64,000 nucleotides of DNA from Actinophytocola oryzae (GTDB taxonomy: Bacteria > Actinomycetota > Actinomycetes > Mycobacteriales > Pseudonocardiaceae), in contig NZ_SOCP01000020.1 of assembly GCF_004364325.1 (NCBI RefSeq), positions 1 to 64,000 of the forward strand, read 5' to 3'. Both the position numbers and the translations under genes were made by a program. The notes beneath the pieces are model-generated. The model had not been told where the DNA came from. It ran no database searches and saw only the letters and a list, made by a program, of their open reading frames with translations. Shown piece after piece: positions 25,411-34,879 of the stretch (the stretch's first letter is position 1; every line of letters starts with the position of its first letter).

Positions 25411-26943
25411 ATGCGGGAACCGATCGGCGTGCTGTCCCCGGCGGCTCCGGCCACCACGGACGGCACGCCGCCGCGACGGTTCGCGCGCCTGCCCGTGCTG
25501 GGCGTCGCGGCCGCGACCGGCGCGGTCCTGCTCGCGGTGAGCGGCAAGTTCGGCTACTTCGGTGACGAGCTCTACTTCCTGGCCTCGGCGAAGTACCACC
25601 CCGCCTGGGGTTACGCCGACAACCCGTGGCTGCTCCCGTTGCTGGCCCGGCTGTCGGACACCGTCGCGCCGGGTTCGGTAGTGGCGCTCCGGGTACTGCC
25701 CATGCTGCTCACGGTCGCCGGGGTCGTGCTCGCGGCGGCGATCGCGAGGGAGTTCGGCGGCGGCGCGCGGGCACAGGTCATGACCGCCGCGGCGTACGCC
25801 CTGTCCTTTCAATTGCTGGCCTCCGGTCACCTGCTCGCCACGTCCACTGTGGATCCTTTCTGCTGGGTGCTCGTCTGCTGGCTCGCGGCCCGGTGGGTGC
25901 GGACCCGTGCCGACCGGCTGCTGCTGTGCGCCTGCCTGGTCACCGCCGTCGCCATGCAGGGCAAGTTCCTGATCGCCTTCCTGTGGATCGGTCTGGTCGC
26001 CGGAGCCCTGCTCGCCGGTCCCCGGACGCTGTGGCGCCGCCCGGCGCTGTGGGTGGGCGGCGCGGTGACCGTTCTCGTCACCCTGCCGACCCTGGTCTGG
26101 CAGGCCCGGCACGACTGGCCCTACCTGCTCATGAACGCGGTCGTCGCCGAGCAGAACGACCGGCTCCTCGGCGGCACGGCCGGGATGGTGCCGCTCGCGG
26201 TGCTGATGGCCGGGCTGCCCGTCGGCGCGTTCCTGTGCTGCCACGGGCTGGTGGTGCTGCTGCGCGATCCCGAACTGCGTGCGTTCCGGCTCTTCGGCTG
26301 GGCGACCGTCGTGGTGACCCTGTTCTTCCTGCTCACGGCGAGCCGCTACTACTACGTCGCCGGGCTGTACGCGGTCCTGTTCGCCGCCTCGGCCGTCCGC
26401 CTCGAACGACGACCGCCGGCACGCTGGTGGCGCTGGGTGCCGACATGGCCGGTGTACGCGCTGTCCGTACCGCTGGCGGTATACCTGGCCCTGCCGGTCC
26501 GGCCGGCCACCGGCTTCACCGGCGTCGGGTTGGTGGACTTCGTCGGCAGCGGCAGCTACGGGTGGCCGAGCCTGGCGGACACCGTGGCGGAGTCCTATCG
26601 GGAGCTGCGCCCGGAGGACCGCGCGCACACGGTGGTGGTGGGCGACAATTACTGGCAGGCCAGCGCGCTGGCCGTGTACGGGGCGGACCGGGGACTGCCC
26701 GCGGCCTACGGCCCCGAACGCGGGTACTGGTACGCGGGCGCGCCGCCCGAGGACACCCGCCTTGTGCTGTACGCGGGCGGCGACCGGGGCACCCTGGCGC
26801 GGTTCTTCGGCGAGGTGCGGCAGGTGAACACCGTCCGCCTCGACATCAACGCGACCGTCGCGAACCAGGGCGTACCGGTGTGGTTGTGCGGTGCGCCCAA
26901 GGAGCCGTGGCCCCAGCTGTGGCAGCACATGCACCGGCCGTGA
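25411..26943 (+). CDS. GT-C membrane glycosyltransferase (ArnT/PMT family)
   Basis: A 510-residue polytopic membrane protein starting 1 base after the ligase stop. The first extracytoplasmic loop has FGYFGDELYFLASAKYHPAWGYADNP, the acidic D-E motif of GT39/GT83-type transferases that use polyprenyl-phosphate sugars. About ten more hydrophobic helices follow, then a soluble C-terminal part (from about residue 385) with VVVGDNYWQASALAVYG. It probably adds a sugar from a lipid carrier to a substrate on the outer face. In context that could be the acceptor of the secreted acyltransferase or the exported lipid itself. Confidence 0.8.
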   Translation: MREPIGVLSPAAPATTDGTPPRRFARLPVLGVAAATGAVLLAVSGKFGYFGDELYFLASAKYHPAWGYADNPWLLPLLARLSDTVAPGSVVALRVLPMLLTVAGVVLAAAIAREFGGGARAQVMTAAAYALSFQLLASGHLLATSTVDPFCWVLVCWLAARWVRTRADRLLLCACLVTAVAMQGKFLIAFLWIGLVAGALLAGPRTLWRRPALWVGGAVTVLVTLPTLVWQARHDWPYLLMNAVVAEQNDRLLGGTAGMVPLAVLMAGLPVGAFLCCHGLVVLLRDPELRAFRLFGWATVVVTLFFLLTASRYYYVAGLYAVLFAASAVRLERRPPARWWRWVPTWPVYALSVPLAVYLALPVRPATGFTGVGLVDFVGSGSYGWPSLADTVAESYRELRPEDRAHTVVVGDNYWQASALAVYGADRGLPAAYGPERGYWYAGAPPEDTRLVLYAGGDRGTLARFFGEVRQVNTVRLDINATVANQGVPVWLCGAPKEPWPQLWQHMHRP

Positions 26944-26962
26944 CGGCAGCGGTCCGATCCGC

Positions 26963-27577
26963 TCAGCCGTAGATGGTCAGCCAGATCGAGCGTGCCAGCG
27001 CCTTCGCCACCGCCGGATCCGCCTCTGGGCCGGAGGCGGCGCAGTGCAGGGAGATCGTGCGCTCCACCATGGCCGCGAGGAGGCGGGCCGTGTTGGCGCA
27101 GTCGAGATCCACGCTGACGGTACCCGCGCGCTGCTCCTTCTCCAGCCTGCGCTGCTCGGTGTCGACGAACGCACCGACCTTGCCGAGCCAGTAGGACGCG
27201 ACCTCGTAGTCGTAGCAGGAGACCTCGGCCAGTGCGGGCAGCACCTTCGGATGGGCGCGGTACACCCGCAGCATCGCCGTCATGGCACGCTCCACACCGG
27301 CCGGGCCGTCCGCGTGATCGGCCGCCCACCACGCGGTCGCCGCGTCGAACAGTCCCTGCAGCGCCTCGTCGGCCACTGTGATCAGCAGCCGGCTCTTGTC
27401 GGGAAAGTGCAGGTAGAACGTGGATCGCGCAATCCTGGCCTGCTCGGCGATGCGCTGCACGGAGATCTCCGTGTAGGGCGTGCCCGTGCTCAGCTCGTTC
27501 TCCACGGCCTCGACGAGCCGGCGCACGATTTCCTCGCGCGTGGGGCGGTTGCGCCTTGCTCTCGTCACCGACGCCAT
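26963..27577 (-). CDS. TetR-family regulator at the end of the lipid locus
   Basis: A 204-residue protein using the ATG at 27575-27577. An upstream in-frame extension is discarded because the HTH starts soon after MASVTRARRNRPTREEI. The HTH reads TPYTEISVQRIAEQARIARSTFYLHFPDKSRLL, followed by a helical ligand domain with a DYEVASYW segment. It is convergent with the glycosyltransferase (19 bases apart) and is the natural candidate regulator of the MFS-to-glycosyltransferase operon. Inverted repeats lie in its own promoter. Confidence 0.88.
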   Translation of the reverse strand: MASVTRARRNRPTREEIVRRLVEAVENELSTGTPYTEISVQRIAEQARIARSTFYLHFPDKSRLLITVADEALQGLFDAATAWWAADHADGPAGVERAMTAMLRVYRAHPKVLPALAEVSCYDYEVASYWLGKVGAFVDTEQRRLEKEQRAGTVSVDLDCANTARLLAAMVERTISLHCAASGPEADPAVAKALARSIWLTIYG

Positions 27578-27607
27578 GACTGGATGATACGGCGCCCCGG
27601 AGGTCAA

Positions 27608-27633
27608 TGGACACGTTGCCGACAGTCTGTCCA
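27608..27633. promoter_or_regulatory. Candidate operator of the second TetR
   Basis: TGGACA (27608-27613) and TGTCCA (27628-27633) form an inverted repeat. The inner GACAG-T-CTGTC (27621-27631) is a perfect 5-bp-arm palindrome. It starts about 30 bases upstream of the TetR ATG. No copy was recognised in front of the lipid operon. Confidence 0.35.
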
Positions 27634-27820
27634 CTCGATCTCGGCGGCTCGGCACTGCTTGGCCGTCGATGCTTCGCAAATCCAGTCCTACCAGGAGCTC
27701 CCCGCCCACATCTCACCGGCTCCCAACACCAACAGAGCCAACCCCGCCACCGACGCGCTTCACGCCGCGCGCACCCGAGACGATCTTGCTGAGATCACCT
27801 CATTGTGGCCGTGGCCATTC

Positions 27821-28921
27821 ATGCAACTCGCTCAGCTGCTTTCGGAGACAGATGCTCCGCTCCGCAAGGTCGACCACAGCGGTGAACGCAAAGACGTGCC
27901 GGCACTTCTCGCACAGGCGGCACGGCTCGCGATCGAGACCCAGGAGTTCCGACAGAAGGTCCTGGGTGGACGGTCGGAGACGTTCGTGCTGGACGACCCG
28001 CATCGGCTTATGTCCGCCACGTTGGTGCTGAAGCCCACGACTCGCGCGGACGCCGCCATCGAACGCCAGCGGACCACCTCGTTGAAGAGGCATCTGGCCG
28101 CAACGCGTGCACCGGACTGGATGGTGGTGCCGGAGTCTCTCACCGAGGTGCCACTGGTCGCTCCCGGCGACGCGGACACGGTATACGTGACCAGACGCGC
28201 CAAAGGAACAAGTCTCGCCGAGTTCGCCGCGCAATTCCCGGAGAAAGTGACGCGGCACGTACCCAGGGTTGTCCGCTATCTCGCACGGATCCACGGCTGG
28301 TTGGAGACCGAGACCGCTCGAGCGCGCGGTGACCACTGGGCCGCGGTGCAATCCGTCGTCACCGAGTACGGCGATCGGATCGGCGTGCCGGACCCGAATC
28401 ACCTCGGTGCCATGGTGGTGAGCGCCGTGCCGCACATCTTGCCGGCGGTCGCACGCAGGGACGCCCACGCAGAGAACTGGCTGGTAACGCCTACGAGCCA
28501 AATCGTAGCCCTGGACCTCGAAGGTGAAGAGGACCTTCCCCTGCTCTACGAAGTCGCTCAGTTCATCGAAGATCACGCACTGGTGCCGCTCGGGCCGGAC
28601 GCCTGGTCGCTGCGGGCCGGGTTGTGCCAGGCATATCTACAGGAGTTTGGTCACACCTCGCTTGATGCGGCAGACGTCGAGTCCGCGTATCAGGCGTTCG
28701 CACTGACCCGTGCTGTCTTCGTCGCCGGCCACGTGCCGAGAAAGGTCGATCGGTCCTCGCCCAGCGGATCGCGCAGGTTCGCCGCCGATCGCGTACGTCA
28801 TGCGGTCAAAGTCGCGGAGTGGGTGGCGACGACCGCGGCGCATCCCCTCGCTGAGTGCGCCGGGGAACTGTCCGGTCCATTGCGTGCTGCAAGCGATCTG
28901 GTCCTGGCTGAACTCGGCTGA
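27821..28921 (+). CDS. Phosphotransferase-fold (APH-like) protein
   Basis: A 366-residue protein that I cannot name. The C-terminal half has features of aminoglycoside phosphotransferase/choline kinase-like folds: a Brenner-type RRDAHAENWLV (D and N expected for catalysis and Mg) and IVALDLEGEEDLPLLYEVAQFIED in the place of the metal-binding DxD segment. The N-terminal lobe has TFVLDDPHRLMSATLVLKP. The start is uncertain: ATG 27821 is used, and a TTG at 27803 or an earlier codon would extend it. Its low-complexity-free, slightly less GC-rich sequence and its position beside an integrase remnant suggest acquired DNA. Substrate unknown. Confidence 0.55.
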   Translation: MQLAQLLSETDAPLRKVDHSGERKDVPALLAQAARLAIETQEFRQKVLGGRSETFVLDDPHRLMSATLVLKPTTRADAAIERQRTTSLKRHLAATRAPDWMVVPESLTEVPLVAPGDADTVYVTRRAKGTSLAEFAAQFPEKVTRHVPRVVRYLARIHGWLETETARARGDHWAAVQSVVTEYGDRIGVPDPNHLGAMVVSAVPHILPAVARRDAHAENWLVTPTSQIVALDLEGEEDLPLLYEVAQFIEDHALVPLGPDAWSLRAGLCQAYLQEFGHTSLDAADVESAYQAFALTRAVFVAGHVPRKVDRSSPSGSRRFAADRVRHAVKVAEWVATTAAHPLAECAGELSGPLRAASDLVLAELG

Positions 28922-29149
28922 AGTGCCGGTGATCAACCCCGACTAGAACGCGATCCAGCAGGAGCCGCTACCGCGAATTCGGCCTTCACAACCAACGTGC
29001 CCCCCGAAAAGCGCTGGCCAGCCCAGGTCCCATCCTTTGGTGATCCTGCCGGGGGCACCAACACGTCTGACCAGCAGCAACGCCCGCCAGTCGGCGCCGT
29101 TCGTTAGCGCATCGCCCAGTGACACACCAACTGTTGCATGCGCCCACTA

Positions 29150-29996
29150 TCACCACCCCCGACATCCGGCGTGTCTAATCCCCCAACTCCATCCGCATCT
29201 ACCTCACCGCCGTCAACCATCTCCGCACCTGCCTCGACTGCCACCAGCCCGACCCCGTCGAACTCGGCGACGTCCCCCGACCACATCCGGGCCTTCATCG
29301 CCGACGTCATCGAACGCACCAGCGCAGGCAACGCGCACACCCACACCGATCCTTGCGCGCCTGCTTCGGCCGACTCGTCCGCGAGGACGAGATCACCGTC
29401 AATCCGATGGCCAAGATCACCGCGCGATCGTCCCCGAACAGCCCGTCCCAAATCGTCCGCGACGACCTCATTGGCTCGCTCCTCGACACCTGCAACGGCC
29501 GTGACGCCCCGATCATCCGCCTGCTCCTCGACACCGGCGGCCGCCTGGGCGAGATCGCCGCCCTCACGGTCGACGACGTCGACTTCGACCTGCCCGTCGG
29601 CAACGTGGTCGGCAAGGGTCGCCGCGGCCGGGCGATCCCGTTCGGTGCGAAGACCACGCAGGCGCTCGCCCGGCACCTGCGGGTGCTCGCCAAGGAAAGC
29701 GGGGCACCAGAGAAGCTGCGCCTGTCGGACGCAACTGCGGCCCGACCCAGCCGGACGGCAACGCGATCGGGCTCATGCTCGGCCGACGCGCCCGCTCGCT
29801 GGGACGCACGTGCACGCGCACCGGTGGCGGCACACCCTCGCCCACATGTGGATGACCGAAGACGGAGACCCACCGGGCTGATGTGGATCATGGGCTGGAA
29901 GCCGAGCCCAGATATTGCACCGATCCGAGCACAGATCGCCCCGCGCCAAGCGGTCCTACACCGACGACCCGGCCGCATGCACCGCAGCCGCCCTAA
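29150..29996 (+). pseudogene. Tyrosine recombinase (phage-type integrase) with several frameshifts
   Basis: Integrase segments are spread over two frames: an N-terminal SAM-like piece (DHIRAFIADVIERTSAGNAHT), then LVREDEITVNPMAKI, a catalytic box I (RLLLDTGGRLGEIAALTVDDVDF with the Arg), VVGKGRRGRAIPFG, a box II piece in another frame (HAHRWRHTLAHMWM, with the HxxR motif) followed by GLMWIMGWK, and a possible tail RAKRSYTDD. At least three frame changes make it non-functional. The downstream end is bounded by the IS5 element. Confidence 0.8.
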
Positions 29997-30049
29997 GAAC
30001 TCCTAACAATATTGATCTTGGAACAAGTTGGTCTCCCTGCACGTTGATC

Positions 30050-30884
30050 ATGGTCGTGAGGAAGGGTGAGCAGCCGCCGTGGATCGTGTCCGACGAGCTT
30101 TGGGCGCGGGTCGAGCCGTTGTTGCCGGTCGTCGTGCCTCGACGTAGTGACCGGCCGGGTCGTCCTCGGTTGGATGACCGCAAAGCTCTGTGCGGCATCT
30201 TGTTCGTCCTCTACACCGGGATTCCGTGGGAGTTCCTGCCGCAGGAGCTGGGTTTCGGTCGGGTATGACCTGCTGGCGGCGGCTGCGGGACTGGAACGAG
30301 GCCGGAGTCTGGCAACGCCTGCACGAGAACCTGTTGGCCGAGCTGAACGCCGCGGGACAGTTGGACTGGTCGAGGGCGGTGATCGACGGCTCGCACCTGC
30401 GGGCCATGAAGGGCGGCCCAAAACCGGGCCGAGCCCGGTCGACCGTGCCCGACCCGGCTCGAAACACCACCTGATCACCGAAGGGCACGGCATCCCGCTA
30501 CAGGTCTCGCTGACCGGCGGCAACCGCAACGACGTCACCCAACTCATGCCCTTGATCGAAGCCGTTCCGCCGGTACGCGGCCGTCGTGGCCGGCCGCGAC
30601 GACGACCAGACACGGTGTTCGCCGACCGCGCCTACGACCACGACAAGTACCGCAAACAGGTCCAAGCGGTCGGTGTCACACCGGTCATCGCCCGCCGAGG
30701 TGTCGCACACGGCTCCGGGCTGGGCAAATACCGCTGGGTCGTCGAGCAAACGTTCGCCCTGCTGCACTGGTTCCGACGGTTACGCATCCGATGGGAGATC
30801 CGCGACGACATCCACGAAGCATTCCTCCGCCTCGGATGCGCCATCATCTGCTTCCGCCGAATGATCAACCTGCAACTCTGTTAG
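30050..30884 (+). CDS. IS5-family transposase spread over three reading frames
   Basis: The N-terminal part (ATG 30050, ELWARVEPLLP, RKALCGILFVLYTGIPWEFLPQELG) is in one frame to a TGA at 30266-30268. The middle (GMTCWRRLRDWNEAGVW to VIDGSHLRAMKGGPK, with the first catalytic Asp) is in a second. The rest (TGPSPVDRARPGSKHHLI, SLTGGNRND, TVFADRAYD, HGSGLGKYRWVVEQTFA with the catalytic Glu) is in a third, ending with TAG 30882-30884. The second junction lies on a CCCAAAA slippery site and matches the programmed -1 shift known for this group. The first looks like a one-base loss, so activity is doubtful unless frameshifting rescues it. Confidence 0.82.
30417..30438 (+). promoter_or_regulatory. 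Programmed -1 ribosomal frameshift site
   Basis: The heptamer C-CCA-AAA (30417-30423) is in the right register for tandem -1 slippage. It is followed at once by a hairpin of CCGGGC (30424-30429), CGA loop and GCCCGG (30433-30438). It joins the middle and C-terminal transposase frames. Confidence 0.7.
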
Positions 30885-30889
30885 GAGCT

Positions 30890-31453
30890 CTAAGTGCAAC
30901 CTCGGATGATATTGCTGATCACGACATGGAAAAATTGGCCGGGCTCGATGATGTCGACATCTCTGATAGAGATATTTGGATCAAGGTTGGCGGTCAGGAT
31001 GTCGGCCCGCAGGCAGTAACGCTCCATGCGGACTGTCTCGGCGTCGTGGACCAAACCTTCCATGCCTGCTGATCGCGTGTCGACTACTTCCCGTGCTACC
31101 GCCTCGACGCGGTCCATGAGTAAGCGGCCGATACGAGCGACCAACTCTGTGTGTCGGTTGGCGCGCATACGCACGTCGATGACAGCCTGCTCGACGTAGT
31201 CGGCCACGGAATCGCGGTTGACAGGAGTGGCGGTCTGTTCGCCATAGACGAGGTAGTCGAGACTGACACCGAAGAAGTCCGCGAGGGCCAAGAGCTTGTC
31301 GAAGCCAGGTCTGGTCCGGCCGCGGCTGTACTGGGACAGCGCGGCCGCCGTTACGCTAATGGAATCAAGAATGGGCTGACGATTCCGGCTATACCCACCG
31401 CGTTCGATCAGGCTGTTGAGCATTGTCTCCAGCTTGACTTCTCTCTTGATCAC
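30890..31453 (-). CDS. XRE-family helix-turn-helix regulator
   Basis: A 187-residue protein with a GTG start preceded by AGGAGG at 7 bases. The N-terminal HTH_3 domain includes MLNSLIERGGYSRNRQPILDSISVTAAALSQYSRGRTRPGFDKLLALADFFGVSLDYLVYGE. The C-terminal about 110 residues (DYVEQAVIDVRMRANRHTELVARIGRLLMDRVEAVAREV, then a beta-rich end) are a possible sensor or dimerisation part. It is divergent from the TIR-domain gene across a 228-bp region, so it may control that gene. The IS5 element inserted exactly at its stop without changing the protein. Confidence 0.82.
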   Translation of the reverse strand: MIKREVKLETMLNSLIERGGYSRNRQPILDSISVTAAALSQYSRGRTRPGFDKLLALADFFGVSLDYLVYGEQTATPVNRDSVADYVEQAVIDVRMRANRHTELVARIGRLLMDRVEAVAREVVDTRSAGMEGLVHDAETVRMERYCLRADILTANLDPNISIRDVDIIEPGQFFHVVISNIIRGCT

Positions 31454-31487
31454 TTCACCGCCTCCTGTCGCACGTGTTTTACTTGTC

Positions 31488-31499
31488 GGCGCATGCGCC
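31488..31499. promoter_or_regulatory. Palindrome between the XRE and TIR genes
   Basis: Perfect 12-bp palindrome GGCGCATGCGCC, 35 bases upstream of the XRE start, within the shared divergent promoter region. It is a plausible XRE operator, but short palindromes are not rare in GC-rich DNA. Confidence 0.35.
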
Positions 31500-31681
31500 T
31501 CGCGTGTTAAGTCTGACTCGACATCCTTTAAGTAGTGCTAGGCGTAGCTGCTGGACGTCGATGCTAACTCTCTTAATATGGGTTGTACACAGAAGTGGTG
31601 GCGGACGTCGTCGAGGCAGTTGTCGGGAATTTTAGTACAGATGTATGACAATGTTCGGAAACGTGTCGGGAGGGCGGCGCT

Positions 31682-32215
31682 ATGCAGGCAATTGGCGGTA
31701 CGGGGAACGAATGGGCGTCGACAATCCCCGCCGAAGCGCGGCCCTGTCGGGTGTTCGTGTCCTACGCGAGGGTCGACGAGCGGTACCGGAAACGGCTCGA
31801 CGTTCACCTGGCGCCGCTCGTGCGTGCCGGGCTGATCGAGGTCTGGAGTGACCGGACCATCGCGGCGGGTGCGGACTGGGAGCGGGACATCCAGCGGGAG
31901 CTGGCGACCGCCGACATCGTGATCCTCCTCGTCACGCCGAACTTCGTCGCGTCGGCGCACTGCTTCGAACGTGAGCTGCCCGTGGCCATGCGGCGCCACG
32001 CGGACGACGGGCTCCGCATCCTCCCCGTGCACGTCAAGTCCGTCGACCACGCCAACCTGCCCATCGGGAGGTTCCAGGGACTGCCAACAGACCTGCGCCC
32101 GATCAGCGCGTGGCGGGACGCCGACGACGCGTGGCTCCAAGTGGCGACAGGGGTGCGCCGTGCGACGGAGGAGATCCTGTCCGGCCACGTCACCAAGCCG
32201 TCGGTAGCGGGTTGA
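31682..32215 (+). CDS. Stand-alone TIR-domain protein
   Basis: A 177-residue protein that is almost entirely one TIR domain: CRVFVSYARVDERYRKRLDVHLAPL (box 1), GLIEVWSDRTIAAGADWERDIQRELATADIVILLVTPNFVAS, then HCFERELPVAM with the Glu expected to be the NAD-cleaving residue, and a C-terminal RILPVHVKSVDHANLPIGRFQGLP. The ATG has GGGAGG 7 bases upstream. No transmembrane or effector partner is fused. TIR proteins act as NAD hydrolases in phage defence or as interaction modules. The divergent XRE neighbour and the IS/integrase setting fit a small defence or toxin-like unit; that role is inference. Confidence 0.85.
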   Translation: MQAIGGTGNEWASTIPAEARPCRVFVSYARVDERYRKRLDVHLAPLVRAGLIEVWSDRTIAAGADWERDIQRELATADIVILLVTPNFVASAHCFERELPVAMRRHADDGLRILPVHVKSVDHANLPIGRFQGLPTDLRPISAWRDADDAWLQVATGVRRATEEILSGHVTKPSVAG

Positions 32216-32237
32216 CACCGGGTGCCTAGCCTGAGGC

Positions 32238-32630
32238 GTGATCGACTACCAGTGGCGAGGCGCCTTCGACAACGCCGAGGTCAACGTCCTGCACGCCGAG
32301 GGCTTCGCGCACGACGTCCTCGACGACGACTGGTGGACGCGGGTCAACCGCCACAGTCTCGGCTGGGTCTGCGCGCGGCGATCGGGCGTGCTCGTCGGTT
32401 TCGTGAACGTGGCGTGGGACGGCGCCGTCCACGCGTTCATCCTCGACACCGTGGTCGCCGCCACGGCGCGGCGGCAGGGAGTCGGGCAACAGCTCGTCAC
32501 GCACGCCGCGAGAAACGCGAGCGCCGCCGGATGCGACTGGCTCCACGTCGACTTCGAGGAGCGCCTGCGGCCGTTCTATCTCGACAGCTGTGGATTCCGG
32601 CCTACAGAGGCGGGTCTGCTCGCCCTGTGA
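32238..32630 (+). CDS. GNAT-family acetyltransferase
   Basis: A compact 130-residue GNAT. GVLVGFVNVAWDGAVHAFILDTVVAATARRQGVGQQLVTHAARNASAAGCDWLHVDF holds the acetyl-CoA pyrophosphate loop RRQGVGQQL, and FYLDSCGFRPTEAGL is the C-terminal motif. The GTG start is 5 bases after a -10-like TAGCCT (32227-32232), which suggests a leaderless transcript. It lies between the TIR gene and the groES promoter. Substrate unknown. Confidence 0.8.
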   Translation: MIDYQWRGAFDNAEVNVLHAEGFAHDVLDDDWWTRVNRHSLGWVCARRSGVLVGFVNVAWDGAVHAFILDTVVAATARRQGVGQQLVTHAARNASAAGCDWLHVDFEERLRPFYLDSCGFRPTEAGLLAL

Positions 32631-32668
32631 CGACCCGACCACCCCGAACGGGGACCCTCGTTGCAGCT

Positions 32669-32695
32669 TTAGCAGTCCCGTGGGTAGAGTGCCAA
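32669..32695. promoter_or_regulatory. CIRCE element of the groES-groEL promoter
   Basis: TTAGCAGTC (32669-32677), nine bases, GAGTGCCAA (32687-32695). This matches the CIRCE consensus TTAGCACTC-N9-GAGTGCTAA with one change in each arm. It is the binding site of the heat-shock repressor HrcA, 110 bases upstream of groES. Confidence 0.85.
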
Positions 32696-32804
32696 CAGCA
32701 CGGCACCGACACCGCCCCGACCCCCGCGACGGCGGGGTGGCAGGAGCCGCAAGCAACACAGGTAACTGCCAACGCTTTCGAAACGACCCGTGGAGGTCAT
32801 CGCG

Positions 32805-33098
32805 GTGAGCGTGAACATCAAGCCGCTCGAGGACAAGATCGTTGTCCAGGCGAGCGAGGCCGAGGCCACTACTGCCTCCGGTCTCGTGATCCCGGACACC
32901 GCCAAGGAGAAGCCCCAGGAGGGCAAGGTTCTGGCCGTTGGCCCGGGCCGGGTGGACGACAACGGCAACCGCGTCCCGCTGGACGTGAGTGTGGGTGACG
33001 TCGTCATCTACTCCAAGTACGGCGGCACCGAGGTCAAGTACAACGGCGAGGACTACTTGATCCTCTCCGCCCGCGACGTGCTGGCTGTCGTCAACTGA
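32805..33098 (+). CDS. groES: GroES co-chaperonin
   Basis: A 97-residue Cpn10 with NIKPLEDKIVVQASEAEATTASGLVIPDTAKEKPQEGKV including the mobile loop, then GDVVIYSKYGGTEVKYNGEDYLILSARDVLAVV. The start is taken as GTG 32805 because GGAGG lies 8 bases upstream; an earlier in-frame GTG at 32790 would place the start before this site. It forms the heptameric lid of GroEL in the cytoplasm. It is repressed by HrcA through the upstream CIRCE element and is followed by groEL after a large intercistronic hairpin. Confidence 0.97.
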   Translation: MSVNIKPLEDKIVVQASEAEATTASGLVIPDTAKEKPQEGKVLAVGPGRVDDNGNRVPLDVSVGDVVIYSKYGGTEVKYNGEDYLILSARDVLAVVN

Positions 33099-33114
33099 CG
33101 CGTTCCGGCTAACT

Positions 33115-33158
33115 CACAGCGCCCCGGTACCCCGAAACGGGGCGGCCGGGGCGCTGTG
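33115..33158 (+). other. Strong nested hairpin between groES and groEL
   Basis: CACAGCGCCCCGG (33115-33127) pairs without mismatch with CCGGGGCGCTGTG (33146-33158). Inside it is a second stem CCCCG-AAA-CGGGG (33130-33142). There is no U-tract, so it is more likely an attenuator, a processing site or a 3' stabiliser of the groES message than a full terminator. The groEL ribosome-binding site (AGAAAGGTAG) lies just after it. Confidence 0.7.
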
Positions 33159-33175
33159 TGCAAGAAAGGTAGAAC

Positions 33176-34813
<1,638 letters not shown>

Positions 34814-34824
34814 CCCCGCCTACG

Positions 34825-34860
34825 ACGAACGCCGCGTCCCCCACCGGACGCGGCGTTCGT
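34825..34860 (+). terminator. Terminator after groEL
   Basis: A 15-bp perfect stem ACGAACGCCGCGTCC (34825-34839) / GGACGCGGCGTTCGT (34846-34860) with a 6-nt loop, 12 bases after the groEL stop and before the convergent whiB gene. Likely bidirectional. Confidence 0.85.
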
Positions 34861-34879
34861 TCGTTCCTGGCCGTCCTGT

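Larger units (their letters stand above)
29997..30890 (+). mobile_element. Complete IS5-family element (894 bp)
   Basis: The left end GAACTCCTAACA (29997-30008) and the right end TGTTAGGAGCTC (30879-30890) are 12-bp inverted repeats with one mismatch. The flanks 29994-29996 and 30891-30893 are both TAA, a 3-bp target duplication of the TNA type seen in some IS5 subgroups. The element sits between the integrase remnant and the XRE gene. The TAG stop of the XRE gene is kept because the duplicated bases supply it. Confidence 0.85.

Noticed and set aside
28943..29125. 60-codon open frame on the minus strand
   Set aside because: No ribosome-binding site, odd composition, and it overlaps no conserved pattern; treated as chance.
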